This document shows, one piece after another, positions 52,340-61,812 of a stretch of DNA of 64,000 bases. Source of the stretch: Bacteroidota bacterium. GTDB taxonomy: Bacteria > Bacteroidota > Bacteroidia > Chitinophagales > LD1. The position numbers and the translations under genes were made by a program. Under the pieces are notes generated by a model. That model was not told the DNA's origin. It saw nothing but the letters and a program-made list of their open reading frames with translations, and made no database searches. Each line of letters begins with the position of its first letter. Positions within the stretch are counted from its first letter, which is position 1. The DNA lies in contig CANJZE010000018.1 in the NCBI GenBank assembly GCA_947479455.1, positions 1 through 64,000 on the forward strand, read 5' to 3'.

Positions 52340-53275
52340 ATGAAATTTGCACCCATGAAAAAAGTATTGATTACAGGAGCCAGCGGACTAGTCGGAACCA
52401 GACTAGGCGCCTTGCTTTTGAAGAAAGGATATGAGGTAAATACCTTAGGAAGAAAAGTCAATCGTCCGAAGTCCGAAGTCCGAAGCCAGGCAAATTCATA
52501 TGTCTGGAATCTAGAAAAAGGAGATGTAGATGCGAAGGCATTCGAAGGAGTTTCTGACGTAATCCATTTAGCAGGAGCAGGAGTGGCCGACAAAAGATGG
52601 AGTGATGAACGCAAAAAGGAAATTGTAGAAAGCCGCGTACAAAGCGCAAAACTGATTTTCGATTTTTTGAAGAAGAATAAACACGAAGTGAAAACTTTCA
52701 TCAGCGCGAGTGCTGTAGGTTTCTATGGCGATTGCGGAGATGAAGTAGTGGCCGAAGAGCATAAAGCAGGCAAAGGATTTTTGGCAGAAGTTTGTAAGCA
52801 ATGGGAGCAAAGCGCTAAGCAATTTTCAAAATTAGAAATAAGAGAAGTGCGATGCCGAATTGGAATTGTATTGGCAAAAGATGGAGGCGCGTTGCCTGAG
52901 CTTACGCGAACCATTCCTTTAGGGGCGGCTTCTTACTTCACTAAAAGCAAGCTCTATTATCCGTGGGTGCATATTGACGATGTGTGCGGTATTGTGATTC
53001 ACGCGTTGGAAAATGAAAAGGTAAGAGGCGCTTACAACACCACAGCACCACAACCATTGCTCATGAAAGATTTGATGAAGCAAATTCTTGTTGCAAATAA
53101 ATCGAAGGCTGTGCTTATGCCCGCACCAAGCTTTGCTATAAAACTGGCTATGGGCGAAATGAGTGAAATACTTTTGAGTAGCCAGAAATGTTCTGCTGAA
53201 AAAATTTTAGAAACGGGCTACCCATTCAAATTCGGAGAGATAGAGAAAGCGTTAGCTGAAATTTATTCGAACTGA
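52340..53275 (+). CDS. TIGR01777 family NAD(P)-binding epimerase-like protein
   Basis: 311 residues. The start may be the ATG at 52340 or the one at 52355 (MKKVLITGASG), which is closer to the family N-terminus. Rossmann GASGLVGTRLG is followed by VIHLAGAGVADKRWS and ISASAVGFYGDCGDE (Tyr in the catalytic region), GFLAEVCKQWE and YPWVHIDDV. The family is related to SDR epimerases and SulA; the substrate is unknown. Codons ~40-50 contain a period-7 array. Confidence 0.88.
   Translation: MKFAPMKKVLITGASGLVGTRLGALLLKKGYEVNTLGRKVNRPKSEVRSQANSYVWNLEKGDVDAKAFEGVSDVIHLAGAGVADKRWSDERKKEIVESRVQSAKLIFDFLKKNKHEVKTFISASAVGFYGDCGDEVVAEEHKAGKGFLAEVCKQWEQSAKQFSKLEIREVRCRIGIVLAKDGGALPELTRTIPLGAASYFTKSKLYYPWVHIDDVCGIVIHALENEKVRGAYNTTAPQPLLMKDLMKQILVANKSKAVLMPAPSFAIKLAMGEMSEILLSSQKCSAEKILETGYPFKFGEIEKALAEIYSN
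52464..52485 (+). repeat. Period-7 array in the epimerase gene
   Basis: GTCCGAA is repeated three times in perfect register and followed by a further G. It encodes part of a variable loop after the first beta-alpha unit. Confidence 0.7.
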
Positions 53276-53283
53276 CAGAGTCA

Positions 53284-53835
53284 TTAGTATTTCTCGTCCT
53301 CAATTCTCTTTTTTAGTTTTTCCCAAAACGAAATAGCGTTATAATCTTTCTTATCACGGGCTTTGTCAATTTGAACATTGAGTGCACCCATGTATTTAAG
53401 TTTAAGCGAGCGACCATCTACCAGCATATTCACGGTAGCAATTAATTCTCTTTCTAAACTATAATACTGTCCCTTAGCTGCATAGAGTTCGCGGGCAAAA
53501 GCAGTAAAGTCTTTTTCGCAAAAGCGTTTAATGATATCGGTGTAAAGATTCTCCACTTTATCTCCGGCACGCTGATGAATAATTTCTAAAGCTGTGAGAT
53601 ATTTTTTATCACCTGTTTTAGTGTACAGCCTACCAATATTGTCCAACAACATTTGACGGCAACCAAGTGTATCGTCAAGAAAAATTCGAGAAGCATTTTG
53701 TTGAATGAAAGGAAGATTTATTTCGACACTATCCATTAAAAAGCAGGGATGGTAAACGGGTTTTTTCGGCTGCGCAAAAATAGTTGCTGATAAAAGAACA
53801 GAGAAAATAAAAAGAAGAGCCGTTTGTTTTTTCAT
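53284..53835 (-). CDS. Secreted helical protein, unknown function
   Basis: 183 residues. The signal peptide is MKKQTALLFIFSVLLSATIF (cleaved near FAQ). The mature part is mostly predicted helix, with a Cys pair and HPCFLMDSVEINLPF at its start. No family motif is recognised. It lies downstream of the DUF4476 gene but is separated from it by a terminator. Confidence 0.6.
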   Translation of the reverse strand: MKKQTALLFIFSVLLSATIFAQPKKPVYHPCFLMDSVEINLPFIQQNASRIFLDDTLGCRQMLLDNIGRLYTKTGDKKYLTALEIIHQRAGDKVENLYTDIIKRFCEKDFTAFARELYAAKGQYYSLERELIATVNMLVDGRSLKLKYMGALNVQIDKARDKKDYNAISFWEKLKKRIEDEKY

Positions 53836-53868
53836 AAAAAAAAGAGGGCCGCCATTCGGCAGCCCTTT
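53836..53868 (-). terminator. Intrinsic terminator after the DUF4476 gene
   Basis: On the minus strand a stem AGGGC-GCC / GGC-GCCCT with one mismatch and a 4-base loop is followed by CTTTTTTTT. It separates the DUF4476 gene from the next minus-strand gene, whose start codon it nearly touches. Confidence 0.75.
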
Positions 53869-53874
53869 AGGTTT

Positions 53875-54786
53875 TTATTGACGTCCCTGAATATACTCAT
53901 TCAAATCATCGCTGCTTGAACTAAAGCTAAACACATTGTTTATCTTGAAATAATTTTTGGGTTCGGTGCAGTGGTCGTAAGCAAACTTAGCAAAGTCGAG
54001 CTTGGTTTCTTCAAAGCCAAACACTTTGCAAATCTCCGAAATCTGGTTCGTGCTTAAGCAATTACTACCTGCAATTTGTTTGGCAGTTTTCAATTGAGTA
54101 TCAGAAAACCCTTGTCCTTTAATAGTAGAAAGCGCGCTCGAAAAATCGCCACTGCTCATGGGGTATGCTCCTACACATCCTATTTGTGTAGGTTGCTCAT
54201 GCACCACTTCAGTAGTATGGGTGGTATGAGTAGTAGTGGTATGTGTGGTTGTTTGCAGCGTGGGGTCGTTGATGGTTACGTTCATATTTATTCCGGCAAC
54301 ATTCACATTAGCATCAACAGTATTTGGAGTAGAATGGGTGGTGGTAGTTTGCGTTACCGTAGTTGTAGCGGGAGCAGGATTACCGTAGCGAACTACAGCA
54401 ACATTAGAAGCAGGCACATAATTTTGTTGAACAGGTATCATAGAAAAATAGCGAAGTGTAATCTTACCATTGTTTTTGTCTTTCTTGATTTTGTAGGTCA
54501 CATCCATCATGGCTCCATTGGCATCGGCAAGTTGCAGGTAGTTTTTGTTTATTTCCGGAATGGTTTTGTCTTCGAAAATAATTTTGGCGTTGTAATACGG
54601 TTGTGGCAAATCTTCGACACGCAAATTGGTTTGCGCTACATTGTTTTGGCGCTCGCCATTAAGCACCAAAAAAAATTTGTCGCCATCTTCTGAAAAAATA
54701 GTGAGGTTGGCAACGGGTTGTGGTTGTCCAACGGCTACAAAAGCGAAGAACAGAATGCTGAAAGCGGGAAGTAGTTTCTTTATCAT
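53875..54786 (-). CDS. Secreted DUF4476 domain protein
   Basis: 303 residues. After the signal peptide (to about VAVGQ) there is an N-terminal beta-domain with LTIFSEDGDKFFLVLNGERQ, as in many secreted DUF4476 proteins. A Thr/His-rich low-complexity linker (residues ~145-200) follows. The C-terminal DUF4476 helical domain has MSSGDFSSALSTIKGQGFSD and the NCLSTNQISEICKVFGFEE repeat. The function is unknown; an envelope location is likely. Confidence 0.8.
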   Translation of the reverse strand: MIKKLLPAFSILFFAFVAVGQPQPVANLTIFSEDGDKFFLVLNGERQNNVAQTNLRVEDLPQPYYNAKIIFEDKTIPEINKNYLQLADANGAMMDVTYKIKKDKNNGKITLRYFSMIPVQQNYVPASNVAVVRYGNPAPATTTVTQTTTTHSTPNTVDANVNVAGINMNVTINDPTLQTTTHTTTTHTTHTTEVVHEQPTQIGCVGAYPMSSGDFSSALSTIKGQGFSDTQLKTAKQIAGSNCLSTNQISEICKVFGFEETKLDFAKFAYDHCTEPKNYFKINNVFSFSSSSDDLNEYIQGRQ

Positions 54787-55022
54787 AATTATTTTGTTTG
54801 CTGGCTTATTTCAAGAGCCGCGCCAAAAATGATTCAAAAAACTGTTTTTGCAAATTTTCGGAAATTGTGGAACTAAAAATCTCCAAATTTTTTTGCTGTT
54901 GTATTCTATCAAGAATAGTAAAAGTGGAAGTCGTACTCCCACACACCCATTACTTTTTCAATATTGAGTTTATAGTAAATAGCGTTGTTGATATTAATCA
55001 TGATGTTTTGCTTTTGTCACCG

Positions 55023-55253
55023 TTAGCTTTTAAACATTTCAAAATAGATTGGAACGCCACCCTTTTCAACTATTCCTCCGCTGCTAAAATCAAGTCTCGT
55101 AAATATTTGTTCTTTCCCTCCTCCCATGTGCAATGTATATGTAACCTTGCATTCTCTTCGTCCAATAGAGTTTTCTAATTCTTTGATAAAGTCAGCTCCA
55201 AAAGCAGTTGAGGCGGTCATTAAAATAAATGCAGTTAAGAATAAATTTTTCAT
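55023..55253 (-). CDS. Small secreted protein, apparently interrupted by stop codons
   Basis: 76 residues from the ATG at 55253 (MKNLFLTAFILMTASTAFG, a clear signal peptide) to a TAA at 55025-55023; the longer frame to 55373 overlaps the divergent gene. The mature part (KELENSIGRRECKVTYTLHM and onward) is not recognised. Beyond TAA-CGG-TGA the same frame stays open for ~35 more protein-like codons to 54909 (NAIYYKLNIEKVMGVWEYDF). The gene may therefore be a degraded longer one or carry a sequencing error. The remaining spacer 54787-54908 shows nothing else. Confidence 0.5.
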   Translation of the reverse strand: MKNLFLTAFILMTASTAFGADFIKELENSIGRRECKVTYTLHMGGGKEQIFTRLDFSSGGIVEKGGVPIYFEMFKS

Positions 55254-55346
55254 GCGTTTGTTTTTAAAATGTGTTTTATAAAATTGAATTACAGATGATG
55301 AATTTCGTATAATTTTCGAAGTCTTCAGTTGTTTTAAATTCACCGC

Positions 55347-56108
55347 GTGCAAAAACAACAAGAAGGAGTTCAACTCAATAAATACATCAGCTCATCGGGC
55401 TTTTGCTCGCGCAGAGAAGCCGACCGGTATATTGAAGAAGCTCGTGTAACCATCAACAATGAAATTGCTTTGATAGCTGCGCGCGTTCAAGCGGGCGATG
55501 TGGTGGCGGTGGATGGCGAAAAAATTAAAATCAGCCGCAAGCAAAGTTTGTATATAGCTTTTCACAAACCCCAAGGCGTTACCTCCACTACCGATCCTAC
55601 CGATCGCAGCAACATTATTTATTTCATTAATCACCCCAAACGGATTTTTCCGATTGGCAGATTAGATAAAGATTCGGAAGGTTTAATTCTGCTGACAAAC
55701 GATAGCGACATCGTGAATAAAATTTTGCGTGCAGGAAACGAACACGAAAAAGAATACATCGTTACGGTGAACAAAGCAATGACTTCTGAATTTATAAAAC
55801 GCATGTCGAGCGGTGTGCCGGTGTTTGGCGAAAAAACAAAACCGTGCGTTGTGCGTCAACTCGGCAACAGAAGTTTTAAAATAATTCTTACACAAGGCCT
55901 GAACCGACAGATAAGACGCATGTGCGAGTTTCTCGGTTACGATGTACTCACCCTCAAACGCATTCGCATTATGAATATCAGTTTGGGAAACTTAGCTGTA
56001 GGCAAATGGCGCAATCTTTCTTTTGTAGAAACCGAAGAGCTGAACAAATTGGTTTCGGGTTCCAGTAAAACTGAAGAAGCTTCGATAAGAAAAAAGAAAA
56101 AGAGATAA
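55347..56108 (+). CDS. 23S rRNA pseudouridine synthase, RluF-type
   Basis: 253 residues from a GTG at 55347; no ATG is available before the conserved S4 domain. The S4 RNA-binding domain (LNKYISSSGFCSRREADRYI) is followed by the catalytic core with GRLDKDSEGLILLTND (catalytic Asp) and LTQGLNRQIRRMCEFLGY. A Lys/Arg tail ends it. The sequence type fits RluF, which modifies U2604, but RluB/RsuA relatives cannot be excluded. Confidence 0.88.
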   Translation: MQKQQEGVQLNKYISSSGFCSRREADRYIEEARVTINNEIALIAARVQAGDVVAVDGEKIKISRKQSLYIAFHKPQGVTSTTDPTDRSNIIYFINHPKRIFPIGRLDKDSEGLILLTNDSDIVNKILRAGNEHEKEYIVTVNKAMTSEFIKRMSSGVPVFGEKTKPCVVRQLGNRSFKIILTQGLNRQIRRMCEFLGYDVLTLKRIRIMNISLGNLAVGKWRNLSFVETEELNKLVSGSSKTEEASIRKKKKR

Positions 56109-56759
56109 TTATTCTTTCGGCAAACCCGGAAGGTTGTTGCCATTCGTGTGTTTAATGCGCGTTCCAAAACTTTCGCGCTTATTCAACGGAACAAAATCTT
56201 TTACAAAAGCAGATGAGGCGTCAATCTTAGGCACTGGCAAATAAAGTTTCTTTAAGGTATCAACGGCTATTGGCAAAATGCCCATGTCGGGCAAATTGGT
56301 TACGATAAAACCTTCGAGAAAAAATGCCTGATATGGATCAGCCGCCAGTGCTACTTTTTTGAAACCCAATTTTTGCGCGAGCAACCAACTGTAGTAAACA
56401 TTTTCTTTGCTGTGCTCAGCTTTTGTTTCAGCAAAAACATTTTGCGCAGGCACACCCATTGCTTCGGCAATCAGCTTCATGGTTTTTCCTTCTACATAAG
56501 GTGAGTAACAAGCCGCGCCTGAAAAAATGATGTTCTTGGTTACACCTCGGTCGTAAAGCATCTTCGACCAAATAATTCGCGCATTAAATCCACTGGTTTG
56601 TTGTTTAGTAGTGTCGTACGCAATGCCCGGCACAATCACTACATCGTAGGGCGCTTTGGGAAGATATTGCGCGGTCATGCGCTTAGCAATCTTGGTTACG
56701 TTGCATGCACAAACCGAAACAAGAACTACAGCCACCATCAGGATTCGAAACATCTTCAT
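56109..56759 (-). CDS. SanA/ElyC/YdcF-like (DUF218) lipoprotein
   Basis: 216 residues from the ATG at 56759. The leader contains a possible lipobox (SVCAC). The DUF218 fold is recognisable: YDVVIVPGIAYD, GFNARIIWSKMLYDRGVTKNIIFSG, then ETKAEHSKENVYYS (conserved acidic/His region) and KVALAADPYQAFFLEGF. Related proteins act in envelope maintenance or vancomycin resistance, but the biochemical role is unclear. It lies 26 bases after the stop of the GNAT gene. Confidence 0.72.
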   Translation of the reverse strand: MKMFRILMVAVVLVSVCACNVTKIAKRMTAQYLPKAPYDVVIVPGIAYDTTKQQTSGFNARIIWSKMLYDRGVTKNIIFSGAACYSPYVEGKTMKLIAEAMGVPAQNVFAETKAEHSKENVYYSWLLAQKLGFKKVALAADPYQAFFLEGFIVTNLPDMGILPIAVDTLKKLYLPVPKIDASSAFVKDFVPLNKRESFGTRIKHTNGNNLPGLPKE

Positions 56760-56785
56760 TTTAATTTTGAATGCAAGAAGCAAAA

Positions 56786-57259
56786 TTATTCGACTAACCA
56801 TTCACCGTCAAAAACTTTAACGTTTCTGTATTCCATATGTCGGTCAGGATTTTTCAACGAAGTAAAACCAACCTGCTCATAAAGCCCATGCGCATCTTTA
56901 GTTGCCAAAATAAATCGCTTAAGCGTTTGTAAGTTGGGATGCGCCATTACACAATTCATCAACCATTTCCCCAAACCCGTTCCCTGATATTCGGGAACCA
57001 CATACACATCGCACAAATAAGCGAAGGTGGCATAGTCGGTTACAACACGTGCTAAGCCGATCTGCTTGCTGGTAGGCAACGTATGGTTTTCATTTTCATA
57101 AATGCCAAAACACAACGAGTTTTCGCAGGCGGTTTTAATTTTTGCTTTTGAAATATTTTTTGCCCAATAGCTTTCCTTTGAAAGATAATTATGCACGGCC
57201 TCAAGGTTGAGCAAAGTTTTATCGGTAGAGATTTTGAATTTGTCTTTTGTCCATTCCAT
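56786..57259 (-). CDS. GNAT family N-acetyltransferase
   Basis: 157 residues from the ATG at 57259; upstream in-frame ATG codons add unconserved sequence. The acetyl-CoA-binding motif is VYVVPEYQGTGLGKWLM, preceded by IGLARVVTDYATFAYLCD, and the C-terminal YEQVGFTSL strand is typical. The acceptor is unknown. It is probably transcribed with the following DUF218 gene. Confidence 0.85.
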   Translation of the reverse strand: MEWTKDKFKISTDKTLLNLEAVHNYLSKESYWAKNISKAKIKTACENSLCFGIYENENHTLPTSKQIGLARVVTDYATFAYLCDVYVVPEYQGTGLGKWLMNCVMAHPNLQTLKRFILATKDAHGLYEQVGFTSLKNPDRHMEYRNVKVFDGEWLVE

Positions 57260-57391
57260 ACATGAAAATTTAAACCAAAACAAAGAGAAACTTCGGCAAT
57301 TCAATTGTGCTCAAATTCCAGATTTTTTATTTACGTGCGCACATACATTGCGTTCTGCGCAGTTACACTTGTATCACAAAAACAAAAAAGT

Positions 57392-58207
57392 ATGATACCA
57401 GAAGCACCAATAACCATGCATCCCGAGTTTGAACAAAAACTCAAAGAACTCGATTTGCTGAAAGCAGAATACGCCAATCAATGGAACAACCGACAGGTTT
57501 TAATAGAGTGGGGCAAGCCACAACTCGAAGCACTTTACTATGCCCGCATTGGCGAACTGCAAATTGAATTATTACAACTGCAAGCAGAAACATACTCTGC
57601 CAAACGCAAATTAGAAATGATGCAGGCTGCCATCAATCGTAATGAAGAAATTAATCTGCCTTTTATCGATTTGATGGTTGAATTAGAAATGCAGGAGCAG
57701 TTGAAAAAAATTGAAGAAGAGATTTCAAAACTTGGGAAAGCAAAACATTTGCTTGCTAATCTCAATTCACCAAAACGTAGTGCTGAGTTGAGAAAAATAT
57801 TTCGCGAAATGGCGAAGGAACTTCACCCTGATATTAATCCCGATTTGCCTGACAGCGCAAAAAATCTTTGGAATGCAGCCATGAAGGCTTATGATGATGG
57901 TGACTTGGAAAGTTTGCGCGCACTGCGGTTGCTTGTTTGTGATATGAAAAACAAAAACGAAGAATTTACCGATGAAAATGTATTGCTCACGCAAGTCAAT
58001 CTACTGAAAGAGGGCATCAATCGCTTACTAGAAGAAATTGAAAATATACGCGGTCAGTTTCCTTTCACTTTCGAAAAACAAATAAACGATGATGCCTGGG
58101 TGAATGAACAACGAACCTCTTTGAAAAAAGAAATTGAAACTGCAACCGAACAAAAACAGCAATACGAAAATTCTATTTCACTCTTTATTCAATCGCTCGA
58201 TTTATGA
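57392..58207 (+). CDS. Coiled-coil protein with J-like domain
   Basis: 271 residues from the ATG at 57392. Long coiled coils occupy residues ~10-135 and ~190-265. Between them FREMAKELHPDINPDLPD and KNLWNAAMKAYDDGD match helices II-III of a DnaJ domain, including the HPD motif needed to stimulate Hsp70 ATPase. The region preceding it is not the canonical YxxLG helix I, so this is a divergent J domain. Its ATGA overlap with the HIRAN gene suggests the two proteins work together. Confidence 0.65.
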   Translation: MIPEAPITMHPEFEQKLKELDLLKAEYANQWNNRQVLIEWGKPQLEALYYARIGELQIELLQLQAETYSAKRKLEMMQAAINRNEEINLPFIDLMVELEMQEQLKKIEEEISKLGKAKHLLANLNSPKRSAELRKIFREMAKELHPDINPDLPDSAKNLWNAAMKAYDDGDLESLRALRLLVCDMKNKNEEFTDENVLLTQVNLLKEGINRLLEEIENIRGQFPFTFEKQINDDAWVNEQRTSLKKEIETATEQKQQYENSISLFIQSLDL

Positions 58208-58593
58208 ATTACTTACCGTCCATAATTCCATCTTCGGGTTTATCTGCTTTGCTTGGTAAAAATGGTTTAGCCACTGCCAATTTTTTTACACGCGAAATTT
58301 TAGTGTTGCGATGCTTAGTGGCAGGAACTTCGTTCCGCAATATTCATAAAGTAGAAAGCCAATTACTACCTCAAACAAAATTTGTTTTGCAACGTGAACC
58401 GGAAAACAAGCATGACGAACTCGCCATTAAAGTTTTGTTGGACGATTATCTCATCGGCTATATTCCACGCGATAGCAACGAAGTAATTGCGCGCTTGATG
58501 GATGCGGGCAAAAAATTTCATGCGGTGTTAGCAAAAATAGAATGGCAAGGGGCGTGGGCACGATTAGATGTGAATGTATTGATGGTTGATTAA
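58204..58593 (+). CDS. HIRAN domain protein
   Basis: 129 residues. The HIRAN domain (residues ~35-125) shows [54 protein letters not shown] and [14 protein letters not shown] domains bind DNA ends, usually as part of helicases such as HLTF; here the domain stands alone. The gene overlaps the J-like gene by 4 bases and is therefore translationally coupled to it. Confidence 0.78.
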   Translation: MNYLPSIIPSSGLSALLGKNGLATANFFTREILVLRCLVAGTSFRNIHKVESQLLPQTKFVLQREPENKHDELAIKVLLDDYLIGYIPRDSNEVIARLMDAGKKFHAVLAKIEWQGAWARLDVNVLMVD

Positions 58594-58616
58594 ACGCGAT
58601 TCATTTTATTTGCTTC

Positions 58617-60269
58617 ATGACAAATGAAACCAAACGAATTCTCCAATCTCCCCGCGGCTCACAACTCACATGCAAAGGTTGGGTACAAGAAGCTGTGTTA
58701 AGAATGTTGCACAACAACCTCGACCCCGAAGTTGCCGAGCGACCTGAAGATTTAATTGTGTATGGCGGCATTGGTAAAGCTGCACGCAACTGGGATGCGT
58801 TCGATAAGATTGTAGAATGCCTTCGCGATTTAGAAGAAGATGAAACGTTGATTGTGCAAAGCGGAAAGCCCGTTGGTGTTTTGCGTTCGCACAAAGATGC
58901 ACCGCGTGTTTTGATTGCCAATTCAAATCTCGTTGGTAAGTGGGCAACGTGGGAACACTTCCGTGAATTGGAAAAGAAAGGATTGATAATGTATGGACAA
59001 ATGACTGCGGGCTCTTGGATTTATATCGGAAGCCAAGGAATTGTGCAAGGCACGTATGAAACCTATCTCTCGTTATCGAATCAACATTACAACGGAACGC
59101 TGAAAGGAAAATTAAATGTTACTGCCGGGCTTGGCGGAATGGGTGGTGCGCAACCACTTTCAATTACCATGAATGAAGGTGTTTGCCTTGCCGCTGAAAT
59201 GGAAGAGTGGCGAATCAAGAAAAGAATTGAGACGCGTTACCTCGATAAATACACGAATGATATTGATGAAGCGATTGATTGGAGTTTAGATGCGAAAGAA
59301 AAAGACGAAGCCCTTTCTATTGGTGTTTGCTGCAATGCAGTTGACTTGTTACAAAGATTGCTCGACAGAAATATTACTCCCGATACACTCACCGATCAAA
59401 CTTCGGCACACGATGAATTGATTGGATACTTTCCCGAAGGACTTTCGGTAGAAGAAGCAAAAGTTTTACGCGAAACAAATCCAGATGAATATTGCAATCG
59501 CTCTTTAGATACAATTTCAAAGCATGTTCGGCAAATGTTAGAGTTGCAAAAACGCGGAGCCATTACTTTCGATTACGGAAATAATTTGCGCGGTCAGGCA
59601 AAAGATAAACGCGGAGTGATGAATGCCTTTGATTTCCCCGGTTTTGTTCCTGCTTATATACGTCCGCTTTTTTGTGAAGGCAAAGGACCTTTTCGTTTTG
59701 TAGCATTGAGCGGAGATGAGAATGACATTTTTGTTTGCGATGAAAAACTGAAAGAACTTTTTCCGAACAACAAAGGCTTACTGCGTTGGTTAGCAATGGC
59801 AAAAGAAAAAATCGCTTTTCAAGGATTGCCTGCACGCATTTGTTGGTTAGGAATGGGCGATAGAGAAATTGCCGGTGTTGCGTTCAACGAATTAGTAAAA
59901 GAGGGAAAAGTAAAAGCACCTATTGTAATTGGTCGCGACCATTTAGATACAGGAAGTGTGGCTTCACCAAATAGGGAAACAGAAGCCATGATGGATGGTA
60001 GCGATGCGATTGCTGATTGGCCGATTCTAAACGCACTCATCAATACTGCCGGTGGCGCAAGTTGGGTTTCATTTCATCATGGTGGCGGAGTAGGTATGGG
60101 CTACTCGCTTCATGCAGGTATGGTGATTGTAGCCGATGGAACCGATGATGCCAAGCGCAGATTGAAACGTGTTTTGCATAACGACCCCGCTATGGGTGTT
60201 ATTCGCCATGCCGATGCGGGTTATGAAATTGCAAAAGCAACTTCAACCAAATACGGTTTAGATATCTAG
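58617..60269 (+). CDS. hutU: Urocanate hydratase
   Basis: 550 residues, normal length. It converts urocanate to imidazolonepropionate in histidine degradation using tightly bound NAD+. Conserved blocks are [58 protein letters not shown] and [19 protein letters not shown]. hutH and hutI are not in the window, so the gene is separated from the rest of the pathway here. Confidence 0.96.
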   Translation: MTNETKRILQSPRGSQLTCKGWVQEAVLRMLHNNLDPEVAERPEDLIVYGGIGKAARNWDAFDKIVECLRDLEEDETLIVQSGKPVGVLRSHKDAPRVLIANSNLVGKWATWEHFRELEKKGLIMYGQMTAGSWIYIGSQGIVQGTYETYLSLSNQHYNGTLKGKLNVTAGLGGMGGAQPLSITMNEGVCLAAEMEEWRIKKRIETRYLDKYTNDIDEAIDWSLDAKEKDEALSIGVCCNAVDLLQRLLDRNITPDTLTDQTSAHDELIGYFPEGLSVEEAKVLRETNPDEYCNRSLDTISKHVRQMLELQKRGAITFDYGNNLRGQAKDKRGVMNAFDFPGFVPAYIRPLFCEGKGPFRFVALSGDENDIFVCDEKLKELFPNNKGLLRWLAMAKEKIAFQGLPARICWLGMGDREIAGVAFNELVKEGKVKAPIVIGRDHLDTGSVASPNRETEAMMDGSDAIADWPILNALINTAGGASWVSFHHGGGVGMGYSLHAGMVIVADGTDDAKRRLKRVLHNDPAMGVIRHADAGYEIAKATSTKYGLDI

Positions 60270-60284
60270 TTGTAGAAAATTTTT

Positions 60285-60899
60285 TTACCACAACTTCGGC
60301 AAAATTAATCCTGAACGTTTTTTGTATTCAGCAAATTCAGGATAGCGCGAAAGCGATTTATCTTTCTTGAGCATGTTAGGTATAAACACAAAAACAAAAA
60401 ACAGAGTGATTCCAATAAACCCAACCCACGATGCGGTGAGCAATCCAAAGCCGCAGTAAATCATCAACTCGCCCAAATAATTTGTGTTGCGGCAGCGAGC
60501 AAAAAATCCATCGGTAATTAAACCGCGCTTGTTGAGTAAGGTGTAATGCTTTTGTGCATCGCTACCAAAATGCAACAAAGTGCCTAAAACATTTAAAGCT
60601 ACAGCCGCACCTATTATCAAGGCTTGCGGTTCTACATGATTGCAAATAATATAAACGGGAGCAATCCAATAAAGCCCCAATGAAAAAAATGCAAGAGCGG
60701 CATAAGGCACCGAAACTTTTTCTTCCCATTGACGGTCTGGAAAAACACGGTCTTTGAACAACCACATAAAACCATAACAACCATGCAACGCCAAATACAC
60801 GAAAGCATTTATCGAAAAGTTGTTGTAAAAAAACATGAGGGCAATTACTAAAAAAGCGGTGGCACCCTTATGCAAATTTATAGCGTGTTTCAATTTCAT
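60285..60899 (-). CDS. DUF1295/isoprenylcysteine methyltransferase-like membrane protein
   Basis: 204 residues with about six hydrophobic segments. The C-terminal part has RNTNYLGELMIYCGFGLL, and NMLKKDKSLSRYPEFAEYKK resembles the cofactor-binding C-terminal region of steroid 5-alpha-reductase/ICMT-like enzymes (DUF1295). The substrate is unknown, possibly a lipid. It is convergent with hutU, with a 15-base gap. Confidence 0.7.
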   Translation of the reverse strand: MKLKHAINLHKGATAFLVIALMFFYNNFSINAFVYLALHGCYGFMWLFKDRVFPDRQWEEKVSVPYAALAFFSLGLYWIAPVYIICNHVEPQALIIGAAVALNVLGTLLHFGSDAQKHYTLLNKRGLITDGFFARCRNTNYLGELMIYCGFGLLTASWVGFIGITLFFVFVFIPNMLKKDKSLSRYPEFAEYKKRSGLILPKLW

Positions 60900-60969
60900 G
60901 TTGAAAATTTAGGTGGCTATATTAAGTATTTAAGCCGGTCACAAAATACTTTTCATCTTTACACGGCCT

Positions 60970-61812
60970 ATGTTGCACACGGTAATATTTTGGTTACAAA
61001 CTCGAAGAATCGCAAATCTGTTTTTGGTATTTGCTTATTTCTTTTTTATTCTTTTCATGCACAACCCACTGGTGCATGTTTCTATTTGGGTGGAGAAAAT
61101 GCTTTCGCTACAAGTTTACAACGTGGTGGTAGCTGTTATTTTTCTTTCACTGATTTTAATACTGGTTTTTTTTCTGCAAAAAAAGCTGCGCGTAAAAAGT
61201 GAAGACCGGAATTTACAACTCGCTTATCTTTTTATCACCATCACTGCTATTCTAATTCACTCGCGGTTTATGTTCGATTCGAATATTGAAGTGATTCATT
61301 CATTTGAATATTCTATTCTGGTGTTTCTCATTTTTCCGTTCACGCGCAGATTTGGTGCGGCTATTTTATACACGCTTCCGTTCATGTTGTTCGATGAATG
61401 GTATCAATGCTCTGTACTGTATCCTTTCCTCGATTACTTTGATTTGAACGATATTATGATGGACACTTACGGTTGCGGCTTAACCATGCTTGTGCTCATG
61501 ATTCTAGGTGTAAAAGGAAACATCAACGTAAAACCATTTTGGCAACGCATCGAATTTATTTCGTTGGTGACTTTGTTAGTTGTAATTCTAATTGCGGTAA
61601 AACTTTGTTTCATTGCTTGCTATGCAAACGAAGTTTGCAGTAACACTTTGTTAGTAATGAATAAAGGAATGGTGAGTGAACCGTTTTTTCGGTTGCATCC
61701 TACACACCATCTTTGGTTTCATGTTATGAAACCTGCAGAAGCATTTATCTGCATTCCGCTGCTGCACATATTCTATTTCGGATTGGATTCTTTACGCAAG
61801 AACTCCGCGTGA
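60970..61812 (+). CDS. Polytopic membrane protein, VanZ-like pattern
   Basis: 280 residues with about seven hydrophobic segments (e.g. ~12-30, 50-68, 82-96 and 108-125). IEVIHSFEYSILVFLIF, then FDEWYQC and NDIMMDTYG, recall the HxxEY...DExxQ...DxxxNxxG pattern of VanZ-like proteins. The match is weak and the protein is longer than typical VanZ. The function is unknown. Its last 21 bases overlap the end of the convergent acyl-CoA dehydrogenase gene. Confidence 0.5.
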   Translation: MLHTVIFWLQTRRIANLFLVFAYFFFILFMHNPLVHVSIWVEKMLSLQVYNVVVAVIFLSLILILVFFLQKKLRVKSEDRNLQLAYLFITITAILIHSRFMFDSNIEVIHSFEYSILVFLIFPFTRRFGAAILYTLPFMLFDEWYQCSVLYPFLDYFDLNDIMMDTYGCGLTMLVLMILGVKGNINVKPFWQRIEFISLVTLLVVILIAVKLCFIACYANEVCSNTLLVMNKGMVSEPFFRLHPTHHLWFHVMKPAEAFICIPLLHIFYFGLDSLRKNSA

